This document shows, piece after piece, positions 51,185 to 61,725 of a stretch of DNA of 64,000 nt. The position numbers were made by a program, and so were the translations under genes. This DNA comes from Rhyacichthys aspro. Taxonomy: Eukaryota > Chordata > Actinopteri > Gobiiformes > Rhyacichthyidae. The notes under the pieces were generated by a model. The model was given only the letters and a program-made list of their open reading frames with translations. It had not been told where the DNA came from and did no database searches. Location of the stretch: the NCBI GenBank assembly GCA_036850595.1, contig CM072161.1, positions 12,979,905 to 13,043,904 on the forward strand, in the 5' to 3' direction. Each line of letters begins with the position of its first letter. Positions within the stretch are counted from its first letter, which is position 1.

Positions 51185-53194
51185 CTATGTGTAGTACACA
51201 TATTTAGGCACGTTCACTTTGATCTTCTGCATCCAAGCTGTCTGCTCTTCAAGATACTGCTTTACAGATTTCAGCTCAGTAGCGTAGGTCTCTTTCTTCT
51301 CATCCTGGATTTTCAGTTTCTCCTCCAAATCTCCAACAGTCTTCTTCAGGGTCTGATCCTTCTTCATCAGGGACCTCTCCACCTCCTCAAGCTCCTGCAG
51401 TTGAGCCTTCAGGTCGTATTTCTCTTTAGACTTGAGCTTTGCTAATTCAATCCTCAGCTGTGAATTCACAGCTATAGTTTCTGTCAGTTCGTCTTTCAGA
51501 TAAGCTTCCTTCTCTTCAAAACATTTAGTCTCAGATCTAAGCCGAGTAATTTCAGCTTCATTGGCCTCGGTTATTTGATTCTGGATATTGAGTTTTTCCA
51601 CCATATCGTTGAAGACTGGCTGGATCTCCATCACAAACTCTGTTAGCTCTTTAACTTTTCTTTTGCGCTCCTCTGTCAACTCAAAGTCTGATACTAGAAC
51701 TGTCAGCCTTGAATTCTCAGCTTGTGTTTTCACCATCTCATCTTTAACCAAAGTCAGTTCATGGTCAAGATCCTTGATTATCAATATGAGGCGACTAACT
51801 TCTGCCTTGAAGTCTTCATTTTTCTTCACTTCCATTTTGATATTTTCCTTCATCTGCTCATTCAGACAGAACATCTCATTTCCTAGAAAGACTTTGTTTT
51901 CTTGAAGATAGTTGTTTAAAGATTTGAGATAAGTCATCTCAGCCTCACAGGCCACATTTTTCTCCATTTGGATTTTAAGCTGTTTCTCCATGTCTTCTTT
52001 GAAACAAGTCATCTCATCTTCTAGAAAGACTTTAGTTTCTTGAAGATCATTAATTGTAGATTTGAGATAAGTCATCTCAGCCTCACAGGCCTCGTTTTTC
52101 TCCATTTGGATTTTCAGCTGTTTCTCCATGTCTTCTTTGAAACAAGTCATCTCATCTTCTAGAAAGACTTTAGTTTCTTGAAGATCATTAATTGTAGATT
52201 TGAGACAAGCAATCTCTGTGTAACAGGCCTCATTTTTCTCCATTTGGATTTTCAGATTTTCCTCCAAAGCCTCAGTGGTCTTTTTTTCCTCTTCTAGAGA
52301 CTTCTCCACTTCCTGAAGTTTGCTTGTGTCGCTGTGATGGAGTTGACAGTGCTTTTCTTTAGCCTCAAAGTCTGAGACTAAAACCCTCAGCTGTGAATTC
52401 ACAGCTTTGGTTTCTGCCATATCCTCCTTCAGGAAATGTATCTCATCTTCAAGGAAAGTTTTTGTCTCCTTGAGATCCTTATTTGTAGATTCAAGCCAAG
52501 AAATCTCTACCTCACAGGCCTCATTCTTCTCCATTTGGATTCTTAGCTTTTCCTCCAAATCACGAATGGTGGTCTTGTGCTCCTCCACGGACTTTTCCAC
52601 CTCCTGAAGTTCACTGGTGTTGCTGTGATGGAGCTTGCAGTGCTCCTGTGTCACCTGCAGGTCAAACACTACCATCCTCAGCTGTGAGTTCCACTGCTGT
52701 GTTTCTGTCATATTGTCTTTAAGCTGAGTAATCTCAGCGTCAAAGGCCTCTTTCTGAATTCTTAGAGTTTCCTCCAAGTCCTTAGCGGTCGTCTTCTCCT
52801 TCAACAGAGAAGTTTTCAGATCAAACTTCTCCCCCTCGAACCGCTCGTGTATTGACCAAAGCTCAGCATTTTGTTCAGTCAGGTGGCGAATCTCCATCCT
52901 CAGAGATTTTTTACTCTGTTTAAGATTGCTCAGTTGTTTCCTGACTTTGGACCGTGCTGTCTCGACATACTCATTGAGTACTTGTGGAAGTGTCTGATGA
53001 CTTTTAGCTTCATGGTCTTCTGGCTCTGCTTCCAGTGCACTCTTGGTTTCTGTGATGTTATTTGACAGAAACTGTGAGATATCAGACTCTTCAATTTCTG
53101 TCAGGGGTATGGTGGTCCACTCCTGACAGGTTTTCAGATCATATATGTCTTGCTGGATGAGGGTATCCTCACAAGGTAGGATCGCGGCTTCCAT
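51185..53194 (-). CDS. intronless long coiled-coil protein, copy 1 (669 aa)
   Basis: An uninterrupted 669-codon frame from ATG at 53194 to TAG at 51185-51187. After a non-repetitive N-terminus (MEAAILPCEDTLIQQDIYDL) of about 70 residues, almost the whole protein is charged, heptad-rich sequence typical of a long coiled coil. It contains repeats of about 46 residues (LKIQMEKNEACEAEMTYLKS, then NDLQETKVFLEDEMTCFKED) and a longer repeat starting at HCKLHHSNTSELQEVEKS and HCQLHHSDTSKLQEVEKS. No membrane segment or signal peptide is visible. The C-terminus differs from copies 2 and 3: it ends KIKVNVPKYVYYT because TGG is TAG here. I do not recognise the family; weak resemblance to myosin tail or golgin-like proteins is expected of any coiled coil. 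The absence of introns suggests a retrogene or a single-exon gene. Confidence 0.8.
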   Translation of the reverse strand: MEAAILPCEDTLIQQDIYDLKTCQEWTTIPLTEIEESDISQFLSNNITETKSALEAEPEDHEAKSHQTLPQVLNEYVETARSKVRKQLSNLKQSKKSLRMEIRHLTEQNAELWSIHERFEGEKFDLKTSLLKEKTTAKDLEETLRIQKEAFDAEITQLKDNMTETQQWNSQLRMVVFDLQVTQEHCKLHHSNTSELQEVEKSVEEHKTTIRDLEEKLRIQMEKNEACEVEISWLESTNKDLKETKTFLEDEIHFLKEDMAETKAVNSQLRVLVSDFEAKEKHCQLHHSDTSKLQEVEKSLEEEKKTTEALEENLKIQMEKNEACYTEIACLKSTINDLQETKVFLEDEMTCFKEDMEKQLKIQMEKNEACEAEMTYLKSTINDLQETKVFLEDEMTCFKEDMEKQLKIQMEKNVACEAEMTYLKSLNNYLQENKVFLGNEMFCLNEQMKENIKMEVKKNEDFKAEVSRLILIIKDLDHELTLVKDEMVKTQAENSRLTVLVSDFELTEERKRKVKELTEFVMEIQPVFNDMVEKLNIQNQITEANEAEITRLRSETKCFEEKEAYLKDELTETIAVNSQLRIELAKLKSKEKYDLKAQLQELEEVERSLMKKDQTLKKTVGDLEEKLKIQDEKKETYATELKSVKQYLEEQTAWMQKIKVNVPKYVYYT

Positions 53195-53295
53195 GTCTCG
53201 ATATTTCTCTGGTAATTCTCAAAATGAACTCTTCCTTAACTCTGGTTTCAACAGTGTGAGATGCAAAGCTCTTACTAACTAAAGTCTGTAAGGGC

Positions 53296-53384
53296 TCGTG
53301 ACGTATATAAACAATTTTCAGATGTCGTCACGTTCGAAAGGCAACGTCATCACGTACGGCGCCAGCCTCCGGCGTTAGCACGTG
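53296..53384 (-). promoter_or_regulatory. compact promoter of coiled-coil gene copy 1
   Basis: On the minus strand a TATA-like TTTATATACG (53302-53311) lies 108 bp before the ATG. CRE-type cores flank it: TGACGT at 53299-53304, CGTGACG at 53326-53332 and TGACGTT at 53343-53349. An E-box CACGTG is at 53379-53384. The same layout precedes copy 2. CRE plus TATA promoters are common in testis-expressed vertebrate genes, but expression cannot be read from the sequence. Confidence 0.5.
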
Positions 53385-55111
53385 CATCAGCGAGACAAAA
53401 AAACCTTTTGGTTAAAAGAGATAAATCGGTACAAGACTCAATTTAACTCAAAGTAAAATTATGTTGTGCGACAAATAATCAATGAATATGCTTTTTACAA
53501 TTTTTTCTTACAATCTAGCAATAATTTCCGTTTGGGGATAAATCAAGTTAAATTAGAAAGCATAGCCCTTTATCGCGAGCTATGTGGTCACTCTGGTCTG
53601 AACCTCCGTAATTAAACAAAATGCATGCTACAGCTGTTAACTCAATAATACTAGCTAAAAATGCACTATTTATGTTTTTATTGAACTTCGAGTCTGTGAA
53701 TAGTCTCTAACTAGACTCATATTATTTCCAGTTTGCTGAGGCCAACCACTGTATTTAAAATGTAGCCTAGTTTACTCATGTGTTAGCCTTAAAACTAAAA
53801 GTTGCTAGTGTGAATAATTTCAACACCTTCTTTATGCCACTTCGACCACATTCAGAGGAAGTCTGTGAAACAAATGCCGCCTCTCTTTGCTCTTGAGAAA
53901 GAGATGTTTGATTTCCATCAAGTGGTTTAACAAATATTAACTGAATTTCCGATTGCAAAGAGTTGCTGAATATTTCTGGCAAATAAGACGTTTAAAATCA
54001 GTTAACCTTTAATTTGTTTTGCTTTAATTTAAAAAAAGAAAATACTTATAAAGATGATATCTCCACTCTGCAGCCAATGTTGTATACGACCTTAAAATGT
54101 GGTTTATGGTTTCATAGACTGATAATTTGTTAGTAAGTAATAAATACTTACCATATATTAGCCTATATAGGTCACTATATACGCTAGAATTTAAGACTTC
54201 ACTTAAAAACTTCAACCAAAATATAAAGACATTTGTGACTTTACAGTCATTTTATCCCGTTTGGACTACACTCAACTTACTCACGCCATGTTTCTGTTAC
54301 GATGAACCCGTCTCATTTCTCTGCTGCCGTTTGAACTCTGTAGACTGTGTTGAACTGTCACCTTGTGGCTCCTTAGAGCACTGCAGCTTTGTGGATGAAA
54401 ACGTTTGTGCATTGTAAACGAGCAAATTATTACAACAATGAATGATGATGATCTTTGAGGTCGAGTTCGCAATCTGTTTTTTATTCAATAAGAGAAAGCA
54501 GAAAGGTCTCAAGAAAACTCTCAATGAGACACTGCCTACAGTTACAGTTAAGGGTGTACGATGCTACAATCTGCATTTTGACATTTATCACTAGCTATTG
54601 TCAAAGGCACTAGAAGGCTGTTGAATTAAAAACTACAACACAACCAAATGTAAAAGTAGCAGTGGGCAATAATATTCTATAGCAAACGGTTTAATTTCAT
54701 AAGAGATAGCAAAATATGATACAAAGGATATTTCTCACTATTATGCATTTACTCTGAACTTGCAAAATAGTCATCTTTCACATATACAAAATATCCATGA
54801 ATGTGCAAAAACATTATTTTGTCTTTTTCTGGCACTGTATCACTGTAAAACACTGTGCAGTTTTATTCTGAACTTAAGGAAATACTGAAGCTTTATTCTT
54901 TATAAAAGATGTGTGCACAAAAATGGCCCCAATCTGGCATTTGATTTGAATAATACAAAAATATTGTCATTGCTGTCCTCTGTAACACTTGAAAAACCCA
55001 AATGTAAATAATACACAAATGTAATTAAATACTAATTTCAAAATCCACCAAATCTTGACAGAAGCTTTGTCCTGACTAATATGAGTTAATAAAAAAGTTA
55101 ACAGGGTTTAA
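53385..55111. other. inter-gene part of unit 1, no gene recognised
   Basis: AT-rich sequence repeated almost unchanged in unit 2. Several short frames are open in both copies (54127-54417 and its copy at 59725-60015), but they lack motifs, and high copy identity alone does not imply coding. Confidence 0.45.
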
Positions 55112-55116
55112 CAGTG

Positions 55117-55580
55117 TGTGATGCCCCCTAGTGGGCACTCGGGGTAGTTTGCTTGGCCTGGCACACCTGTGGGCCCCAGGATGTCAGGTGTCTATTTAAG
55201 TAACGCCCCTACCAACAGTTTGCAGTTCGAAGTAGGCCCACGACCAGAAGGAAACCACCACTGCCGCTGGGACACCGCCTGCACTGGTTTTGATTTGGTT
55301 TAGTTTGAGTTATGGTATAGTTCCCTAACCCACACCTATTCACTACCCACATCCAACACCACCACACTACTATTACAAATTTCATACTTCATATTGTATT
55401 ATACTTTATTTTCTAATGTGGCATTTTAATCCTTAGTTCATAGTAAACTTAATTTGGTTCAATTTGGTTTGATCTGATTTCATTCGGTTTAATTGGTTAA
55501 ATAAAGATTATTTGTTTAAACCTTATTTTTTGTCTGGTGTGTCCTCCTTGTTTGCGACCCTTTGAGCCACGGTCGTAACA
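55117..55580 (+). mobile_element. solo LTR of an LTR retrotransposon, unit 1 copy (464 bp)
   Basis: The element starts TGTGATGCCCCC, ends GGTCGTAACA and is flanked by an exact 5-bp target duplication CAGTG (55112-55116 and 55581-55585). TGT...ACA ends and a 5-bp duplication are typical of Gypsy-type and related LTR elements. Inside are a TATA-like TATTTAAG (about 55192) and AATAAA (55500-55505), both on the plus strand. No internal coding region remains, so it is a solo LTR left by recombination. Confidence 0.85.
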
Positions 55581-55585
55581 CAGTG

Positions 55586-56015
55586 CATCTTATGAAAAAG
55601 AAATATTTCTAAAGCTTTGATGTTGCTGTAAGTAACGTGTAAGATTTAATACAACTTCATCACTGACATGAGCATGATCACAACTTTGTTTAAATTCAAC
55701 AAATAGTACGGTTGTTATAAACATAACATCCATCAATGTCAAATGAAAATGCATCTGTTTATCAGACATCCTTAGGATGACCAGGAAAACTGACTGGACT
55801 TTTAGTAGAAGATGTAGTAGTAAGACTAATAATTAAGTCAACTGAAATGGTTCACAAAAAAGCATTGTTGTGTACATTTGTAATTACAATAACACAAATT
55901 AGAATTTGTCAAAATTCTAGGAGTTGATCAAATCATGAATTTAGTTTGGATATGACTTTGTATATGCCATATTATTTGGTCTAATAAGGACATTTGTATG
56001 CAGTTTTAACGTTAT
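55586..56015. other. inter-gene part of unit 1, no gene recognised
   Basis: AT-rich DNA between the solo LTR and the boundary with unit 2, with no supported feature. Confidence 0.4.
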
Positions 56016-56780
56016 TTAAAATTGAAGAACGGAAAAAACATTAAAATGTGGTAAATACACACTAAAACACAAAAATACAAAAACAACAGAGCTAAATGAA
56101 TGAGCTTTAATGTCACTTTGTGACTGGGATGCTCTGCACCAGTGTAAACCTGCCCCTGGACTTCCTTCTACATCTACCTCTACATCTACTGTATGCTGAG
56201 CTTCCCTCGTCAAGTCACAGGAGACAAAATACACTTTATTCCCACTGTTAGTCTGATATCCTGCTGACATTACCAGGTAACAGCTAATGTAGAAACTCAT
56301 TTTTCCTGTCTACTTAATGGCACAAAACAATATGTTAAGGATTTGAGGTTAAGTTAAAGTTGACACAAAACCAGAAAACCTGTTGCAAAGGTCTCAGTTC
56401 ATTCATTCTGATTCTCAATGCTGTATTTGTTCGTTAAGCCCAACATTTGTAACAAGTAATGTGTTTGTGTCTGTGTTTTAATTTCTTGAAGAAGCATCTG
56501 ATTTACCTCATTTAGAAAACCATGATCAAATCTCTTGTTTTTACAGCCTAACCTTTAAGAAATGTCTCCTTCTCTTCAAGAGCTCTACTCATAGATTTGG
56601 ATGGACCTTACATTATTTTACATAAACATATCACTAAAACATTTCATTTTTGGTTGAGTTTTTGTTTATTTACAGTGCTCTAACTAACTTTAAGACTTCT
56701 GACATGAAGAAGCCTTAAAATTAGTTCAGTTAGTTTAGTGTTGTTGTTCTGTCCTTTGCAGTCTTTGTTGGAGATGTGTA

Positions 56781-58802
56781 TTATTTCCATGTGTAGTACA
56801 CATATTTAGGCACGTTCACATCCAAGCAGATCTTCTGCATCAAAGCTGTCTGCTCTTCAAGATACTGCTTTACAGATTTCAGCTCAGTAGCGTAGGTCTC
56901 TTTCTTCTCATCCTGGATTTTCAGTTTCTCCTCCAAATCTCCAACAGTCTTCTTCAGGGTCTGATCCTTCTTCATCAGGGACCTCTCCACCTCCTCAAGC
57001 TCCTGCAGTTGAGGCTTCAGGTCGTATTTCTCTTTAGACTTGAGCTTTGCTAATTCAATCCTCAGCTGTGAATTCACAGCTATAGTTTCTGTCAGTTCGT
57101 CTTTCAGATAAGCTTCCTTCTCTTCAAAACATTTAGTCTCAGATCTAAGCCGAGTAATTTCAGCTTCATTGGCCTCGGTTATTTGATTCTGGATATTGAG
57201 CTTTTCCACCATATCGTTGAAGACTGGCTGGATCTCCATCACAAACTCTGTTAGCTCTTTAACTTTTCTTTTGCGCTCCTCTGTCAACTCAAAGTCTGAT
57301 ACTAGAACTGTCAGCCTTGAATTCTCAGCTTGTGTTTTCACCATCTCATCTTTAACCAAAGTCAGTTCATGGTCAAGATCCTTGATTATCGATATGAGGC
57401 GACTAACTTCTGCCTTGAAGTCTTCATTTTTCTTCACTTCCATTTTGATATTTTCCTTCATCTGCTCTTTCAGACAGAACGGCTCATTTTCTAGAAAGAC
57501 TTTGTTTTCTTGAAGATAGTTGTTTAAAGATTTGAGATAAGTCATCTCAGCCTCACAGGCCACATTTTTCTCCATTTGGATTTTAAGCTGTTTCTCCATG
57601 TCTTCTTTGAAAAAAGTCATCTCATCTTCTAGAAAGACTTTAGTTTCTTGAAGATCATTAATTGTAGATTTGAGATAAGTCATCTCAGCCTCACAGGCCT
57701 CGTTTTTCTCCATTTGGATTTTCAGCTGTTTCTCCATGTCTTCTTTGAAACAAGTCATCTCATCTTCTAGAAAGACTTTAGTTTCTTGAAGATCATTAAT
57801 TGTAGATTTGAGATAAGCAATCTCTGTGTAACAGGCCTCATTTTTCTCCATTTGGATTTTCAGATTTTCCTCCAAAGCCTCAGTGGTCTTTTTTTCCTCT
57901 TCTAGAGACTTCTCCACTTCCTGAAGTTTGCTTGTGTCGCTGTGATGGAGTTGACAGTGCTTTTCTTTAGCCTCAAAGTCTGAGACTAAAACCCTCAGCT
58001 GTGAATTCACAGCTTTGGTTTCTGCCATATCCTCCTTCAGGAAATGTATCTCATCTTCAAGGAAAGTTTTTGTCTCCTTGAGATCCTTATTTGTAGATTC
58101 AAGCCAAGAAATCTCTACCTCACAGGCCTCATTCTTCTCCATTTGGATTCTTAGCTTTTCCTCCAAATCACGAATGGTGGTCTTGTGCTCCTCCACGGAC
58201 TTTTCCACCTCCTGAAGTTCACTGGTGTTGCTGTGATGGAGCTTGCAGTGCTCCTGTGTCACCTGCAGGTCAAACACTACCATCCTCAGCTGTGAGTTCC
58301 ACTGCTGTGTTTCTGTCATATTGTCTTTAAGCTGAGTAATCTCAGCGTCAAAGGCCTCTTTCTGAATTCTTAGAGTTTCCTCCAAGTCCTTAGCGGTCGT
58401 CTTCTCCTTCAACAGAGAAGTTTTCAGATCAAACTTCTCCCCCTCGAACCGCTCGTGTATTGACCAAAGCTCAGCATTTTGTTCAGTCAGGTGGCGAATC
58501 TCCATCCTCAGAGATTTTTTACTCTGTTTAAGATTGCTCAGTTGTTTCCTGACTTTGGACCGTGCTGTCTCGACATACTCATTGAGTACTTGTGAAAGTG
58601 TCTGATGACTTTTAGCTTCATGGTCTTCTGGCTCTGCTTCCAGTGCACTCTTGGTTTCTGTGATGTTATTTGACAGAAACTGTGAGAAATCAGACTCTTC
58701 AATCTCTGTCAGGGGTATGGTGGTCCACTCCTGACAGGTTTTCAGATCATATATGTCTTGCTGGATGAGGGTATCCTCACAAGGTAGGATCGCGGCTTCC
58801 AT
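56781..58802 (-). CDS. intronless long coiled-coil protein, copy 2 (673 aa)
   Basis: An intact 673-codon frame from ATG at 58802 to TAA at 56781. It differs from copy 1 by scattered substitutions (for example SDFSQ for SDISQ, TLSQ for TLPQ, ENEPFCLKEQ for GNEMFCLNEQ) and by a changed end, KICLDVNVPKYVYYTWK. The internal ~46-residue repeats are the same in number. Conservation of a long open frame through duplication, including in-frame indels near the C-terminus, argues that it is translated. Function unknown. Confidence 0.8.
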   Translation of the reverse strand: MEAAILPCEDTLIQQDIYDLKTCQEWTTIPLTEIEESDFSQFLSNNITETKSALEAEPEDHEAKSHQTLSQVLNEYVETARSKVRKQLSNLKQSKKSLRMEIRHLTEQNAELWSIHERFEGEKFDLKTSLLKEKTTAKDLEETLRIQKEAFDAEITQLKDNMTETQQWNSQLRMVVFDLQVTQEHCKLHHSNTSELQEVEKSVEEHKTTIRDLEEKLRIQMEKNEACEVEISWLESTNKDLKETKTFLEDEIHFLKEDMAETKAVNSQLRVLVSDFEAKEKHCQLHHSDTSKLQEVEKSLEEEKKTTEALEENLKIQMEKNEACYTEIAYLKSTINDLQETKVFLEDEMTCFKEDMEKQLKIQMEKNEACEAEMTYLKSTINDLQETKVFLEDEMTFFKEDMEKQLKIQMEKNVACEAEMTYLKSLNNYLQENKVFLENEPFCLKEQMKENIKMEVKKNEDFKAEVSRLISIIKDLDHELTLVKDEMVKTQAENSRLTVLVSDFELTEERKRKVKELTEFVMEIQPVFNDMVEKLNIQNQITEANEAEITRLRSETKCFEEKEAYLKDELTETIAVNSQLRIELAKLKSKEKYDLKPQLQELEEVERSLMKKDQTLKKTVGDLEEKLKIQDEKKETYATELKSVKQYLEEQTALMQKICLDVNVPKYVYYTWK

Positions 58803-58903
58803 GTCTCGATATTTCTCTGGTAATTCTCAAAATGAACTCTTCCTTAACTCTTGTTTCAACAGTGTGAGATGCAAAGCTCTTACTAACTAAAGTCTGTAAG
58901 GGC

Positions 58904-58992
58904 TCGTGACGTATATAAACAATTTTCAGATGTCGTCACGTTCGAAAGGCAACGTCATCACGTACGGCGCCAGCCTCCGGCGTTAGCACGTG
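58904..58992 (-). promoter_or_regulatory. compact promoter of coiled-coil gene copy 2
   Basis: The TATA-like TTTATATACG at 58910-58919 lies 108 bp before the ATG, with the same CRE-type cores and E-box as copy 1. The promoter was duplicated intact. Confidence 0.5.
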
Positions 58993-60709
58993 CATCAGCG
59001 AGACAAAAAAACCTCTTGGTTAAAAGAGATAAATCGGTACAAGACTTAATTTAACTCAAAGTAAAATTATGTTGTGCGACAAATAATCAATGAATATGCT
59101 TTTTACAATTTTTTCTTACAATCTAGCAATAATTTCCGTTTGGGGATAAATCAAGTTAAATTAGAAAGCATAGCCCTTTATCGCGAGCTATGTGGTCACT
59201 CTGGTCTGAACCTCCGTAATTAAACAAAATGCATGCTACAGCTGTTAACTCAATAATACTAGCTAAAAATGCACTATTTATGTTTTTATTGAACTTCGAG
59301 TCTGTGAATAGTCTCTAACTAGACTCATATTATTTCCAGTTTGCTGAGGCCAACCACTGTATTTAAAATGTAGCCTAGTTTACTCATGTGTTAGCCTTAA
59401 AACTAAAAGTTGCTAGTGTGAATAATTTCAACACCTTCTTTATGCCACTTCGACCACATTCAGAGGAAGTCTGTGAAACAAATGCCGCCTCTCTTTGCTC
59501 TTGAGAAAGAGATGTTTGATTTCCATCAAGTGGTTTAACAAATATTAACTGAATTTCCGAGTTGCTGAATATTTCTGGCAAATAAGACGTTTAAAATCAG
59601 TTAACCTTTAATTTGTTTTGCTTTAATTTAAAAAAGAAAATACTTATAAAGATGATATCTCCACTCTGCAGCCAATGTTGTATACGACCTTAAAATGTGG
59701 TTTATGGTTTCATAGACTGATAATTTGTTAGTAAGTAATAAATACTTACCATATATTAGCCTATATAGGTCACTATATACGCTAGAATTTAAGACTTCAC
59801 TTAAAAACTTCAACCAAAATATAAAGACATTTGTGACTTTACAGTCATTTTATCCCGTTTGGACTACACTCAACTTACTCACGCCATGTTTCTGTTACGA
59901 TGAACCCGTCTCATTTCTCTGCTGCCGTTTGAACTCTGTAGACTGTGTTGAACTGTCACCTTGTGGCTCCTTAGAGCACTGCAGCTTTGTGGATGAAAAC
60001 GTTTGTGCATTGTAAACGAGCAAATTATTACAACAATGAATGATGATGATCTTTGAGGTCGAGTTCGCAATCTGTTTTTTATTCAATAAGAGAAAGCAGA
60101 AAGGTCTCAAGAAAACTCTCAATGAGACACTGCCTACAGTTACAGTTAAGGGTGTACGATGCTACAATCTGCATTTTGACATTTATCACTAGCTATTGTC
60201 AAAGGCACTAGAAGGCTGTTGAATTAAAAACTACAACACAACCAAATGTAAAAGTAGCAGTGGGCAATAATATTCTATAGCAAACGGTTTAATTTCATAA
60301 GAGATAGCAAAATATGATACAAAGGATATTTCTCACTATTATGCATTTACTCTGAACTTGCAAAATAGTCATCTTTCACATATACAAAATATCCATGAAT
60401 GTGCAAAAACATTATTTTGTCTTTTTCTGGCACTGTATCACTGTAAAACACTGTGCAGTTTTATTCTGAACTTAAGGAAATACTGAAGCTTTATTCTTTA
60501 TAAAAGATGTGTGCACAAAAATGGCCCCAATCTGGCATTTGATTTGAATAATACAAAAATATTGTCATTGCTGTCCTCTGTAACACTTGAAAAACCCAAA
60601 TGTAAATAATACACAAATGTAATTAAATACTAATTTCAAAATCCACCAAATCTTGACAGAAGCTTTGTCCTGACTAATATGAGTTAATAAAAAAGTTAAC
60701 AGGGTTTAA
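58993..60709. other. inter-gene part of unit 2, no gene recognised
   Basis: Near-identical counterpart of 53385-55111, with a 9-bp deletion near 59558 relative to unit 1. No supported gene. Confidence 0.45.
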
Positions 60710-60714
60710 CAGTG

Positions 60715-61178
60715 TGTGATGCCCCCTAGTGGGCACTCGGGGTAGTTTGCTTGGCCTGGCACACCTGTGGGCCCCAGGATGTCAGGTGTCTATTTAAGTA
60801 ACGCCCCTACCAACAGTTTGCAGTTCGAAGTAGGCCCACGACCAGAAGGAAACCACCACTGCCGCTGGGACACCGCCTGCACTGGTTTTGATTTGGTTTA
60901 GTTTGAGTTATGGTATAGCTCCCTAACCCACACCTATTCACTACCCACATCCAACACCACCACACTACTATTACAAATTTCATACTTCATATTGTATTAT
61001 ACTTTATTTTCTAATTTGGCATTTTAATCCTTAGTTCATAGTAAACTTAATTTGGTTCAATTTGGTTTGATCTGATTTCATTCGGTTTAATTGGTTAAAT
61101 AAAGATTATTTGTTTAAACCTTATTTTTTGTCTGGTGTGTCCTCCTTGTTTGCGACCCTTTGAGCCACGGTCGTAACA
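60715..61178 (+). mobile_element. solo LTR, unit 2 copy (464 bp)
   Basis: Same element, length and CAGTG flanks (60710-60714 and 61179-61183) as at 55117-55580. The insertion therefore predates the tandem duplication and was copied with the unit. Only a few substitutions separate the two copies. Confidence 0.85.
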
Positions 61179-61183
61179 CAGTG

Positions 61184-61610
61184 CATCTTATGAAAAAGAA
61201 ATATTTCTAAAGCTTTGATGTTGCTGTAAGTAACGTGTAAGATTTAATACAACTTCATCACTGACATGAGCATGATCACAACTTTGTTTAAATTCAACAA
61301 ATAGTACGGTTGTTATAAACATAACATCCATCAATGTCAAATGAAAATGCATCTGTTTATCAGACATCCTTAGGATGACCAGGAAAACTGACTGGACTTT
61401 TAGTAGAAGATGTAGTAGTAAGAGTAATAATTAAGTCAACTGAAATGGTTCACAAAAAAGCATTGTGTACATTTGTAATTACAATAACACAAATTAGAAT
61501 TTGTCAAAATTCTAGGAGTTGATCAAATCATGAATTTAGTTTGAATACGACTTTGTATATGCCATATTATTTGGTCTAATAAGGACATTTGTATGCAGTT
61601 TTAACGTTAT
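61184..61610. other. inter-gene part of unit 2, no gene recognised
   Basis: AT-rich DNA up to the boundary with unit 3, matching the segment at 55586-56015. Confidence 0.4.
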
Positions 61611-61725
61611 TTAAAATTGAAGAACGGAAAAAACATTAAAATGTGGTAAATACACACTAAAACACAAAAATACAAAAACAACAGAGCTAAATGAATGAGC
61701 TTTAATGTCACTTTGTGACTGGGAT

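Larger units (their letters stand above)
50551..56130. repeat. tandem segmental duplication, unit 1 (~5.58 kb)
   Basis: This is the first of at least three head-to-tail copies. Homology with the other units begins exactly at GCTCTGCACCAGTG (50551); the bases to the left differ from those before units 2 and 3. It carries a minus-strand coiled-coil gene, that gene's promoter, and a solo LTR. Unit 1 is the most diverged: it lacks about 21 bp around 50980 that units 2 and 3 have, and keeps 9 bp near 53953 that unit 2 lacks. Confidence 0.95.
56131..61725. repeat. tandem segmental duplication, unit 2 (~5.6 kb)
   Basis: The second head-to-tail copy starts at the same GCTCTGCACCAGTG string. It is nearly identical to unit 3 over the overlap. 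Differences seen include a 3-bp deletion near 61465 relative to 55868, which is within the part compared with unit 1. It contains coiled-coil copy 2, its promoter and the second solo LTR. Confidence 0.95.

Noticed and set aside
51588..53065. Plus-strand ORFs antisense to the coiled-coil gene (and their copies in units 2 and 3)
   Set aside because: They are shadows of the long minus-strand frame, with serine-rich low-complexity translation and no motif.
54127..54417. Open frames conserved between units 1 and 2 outside the coiled-coil gene
   Set aside because: The whole unit is nearly identical, so an open frame in both copies carries no extra evidence; no motif or splice site supports coding.
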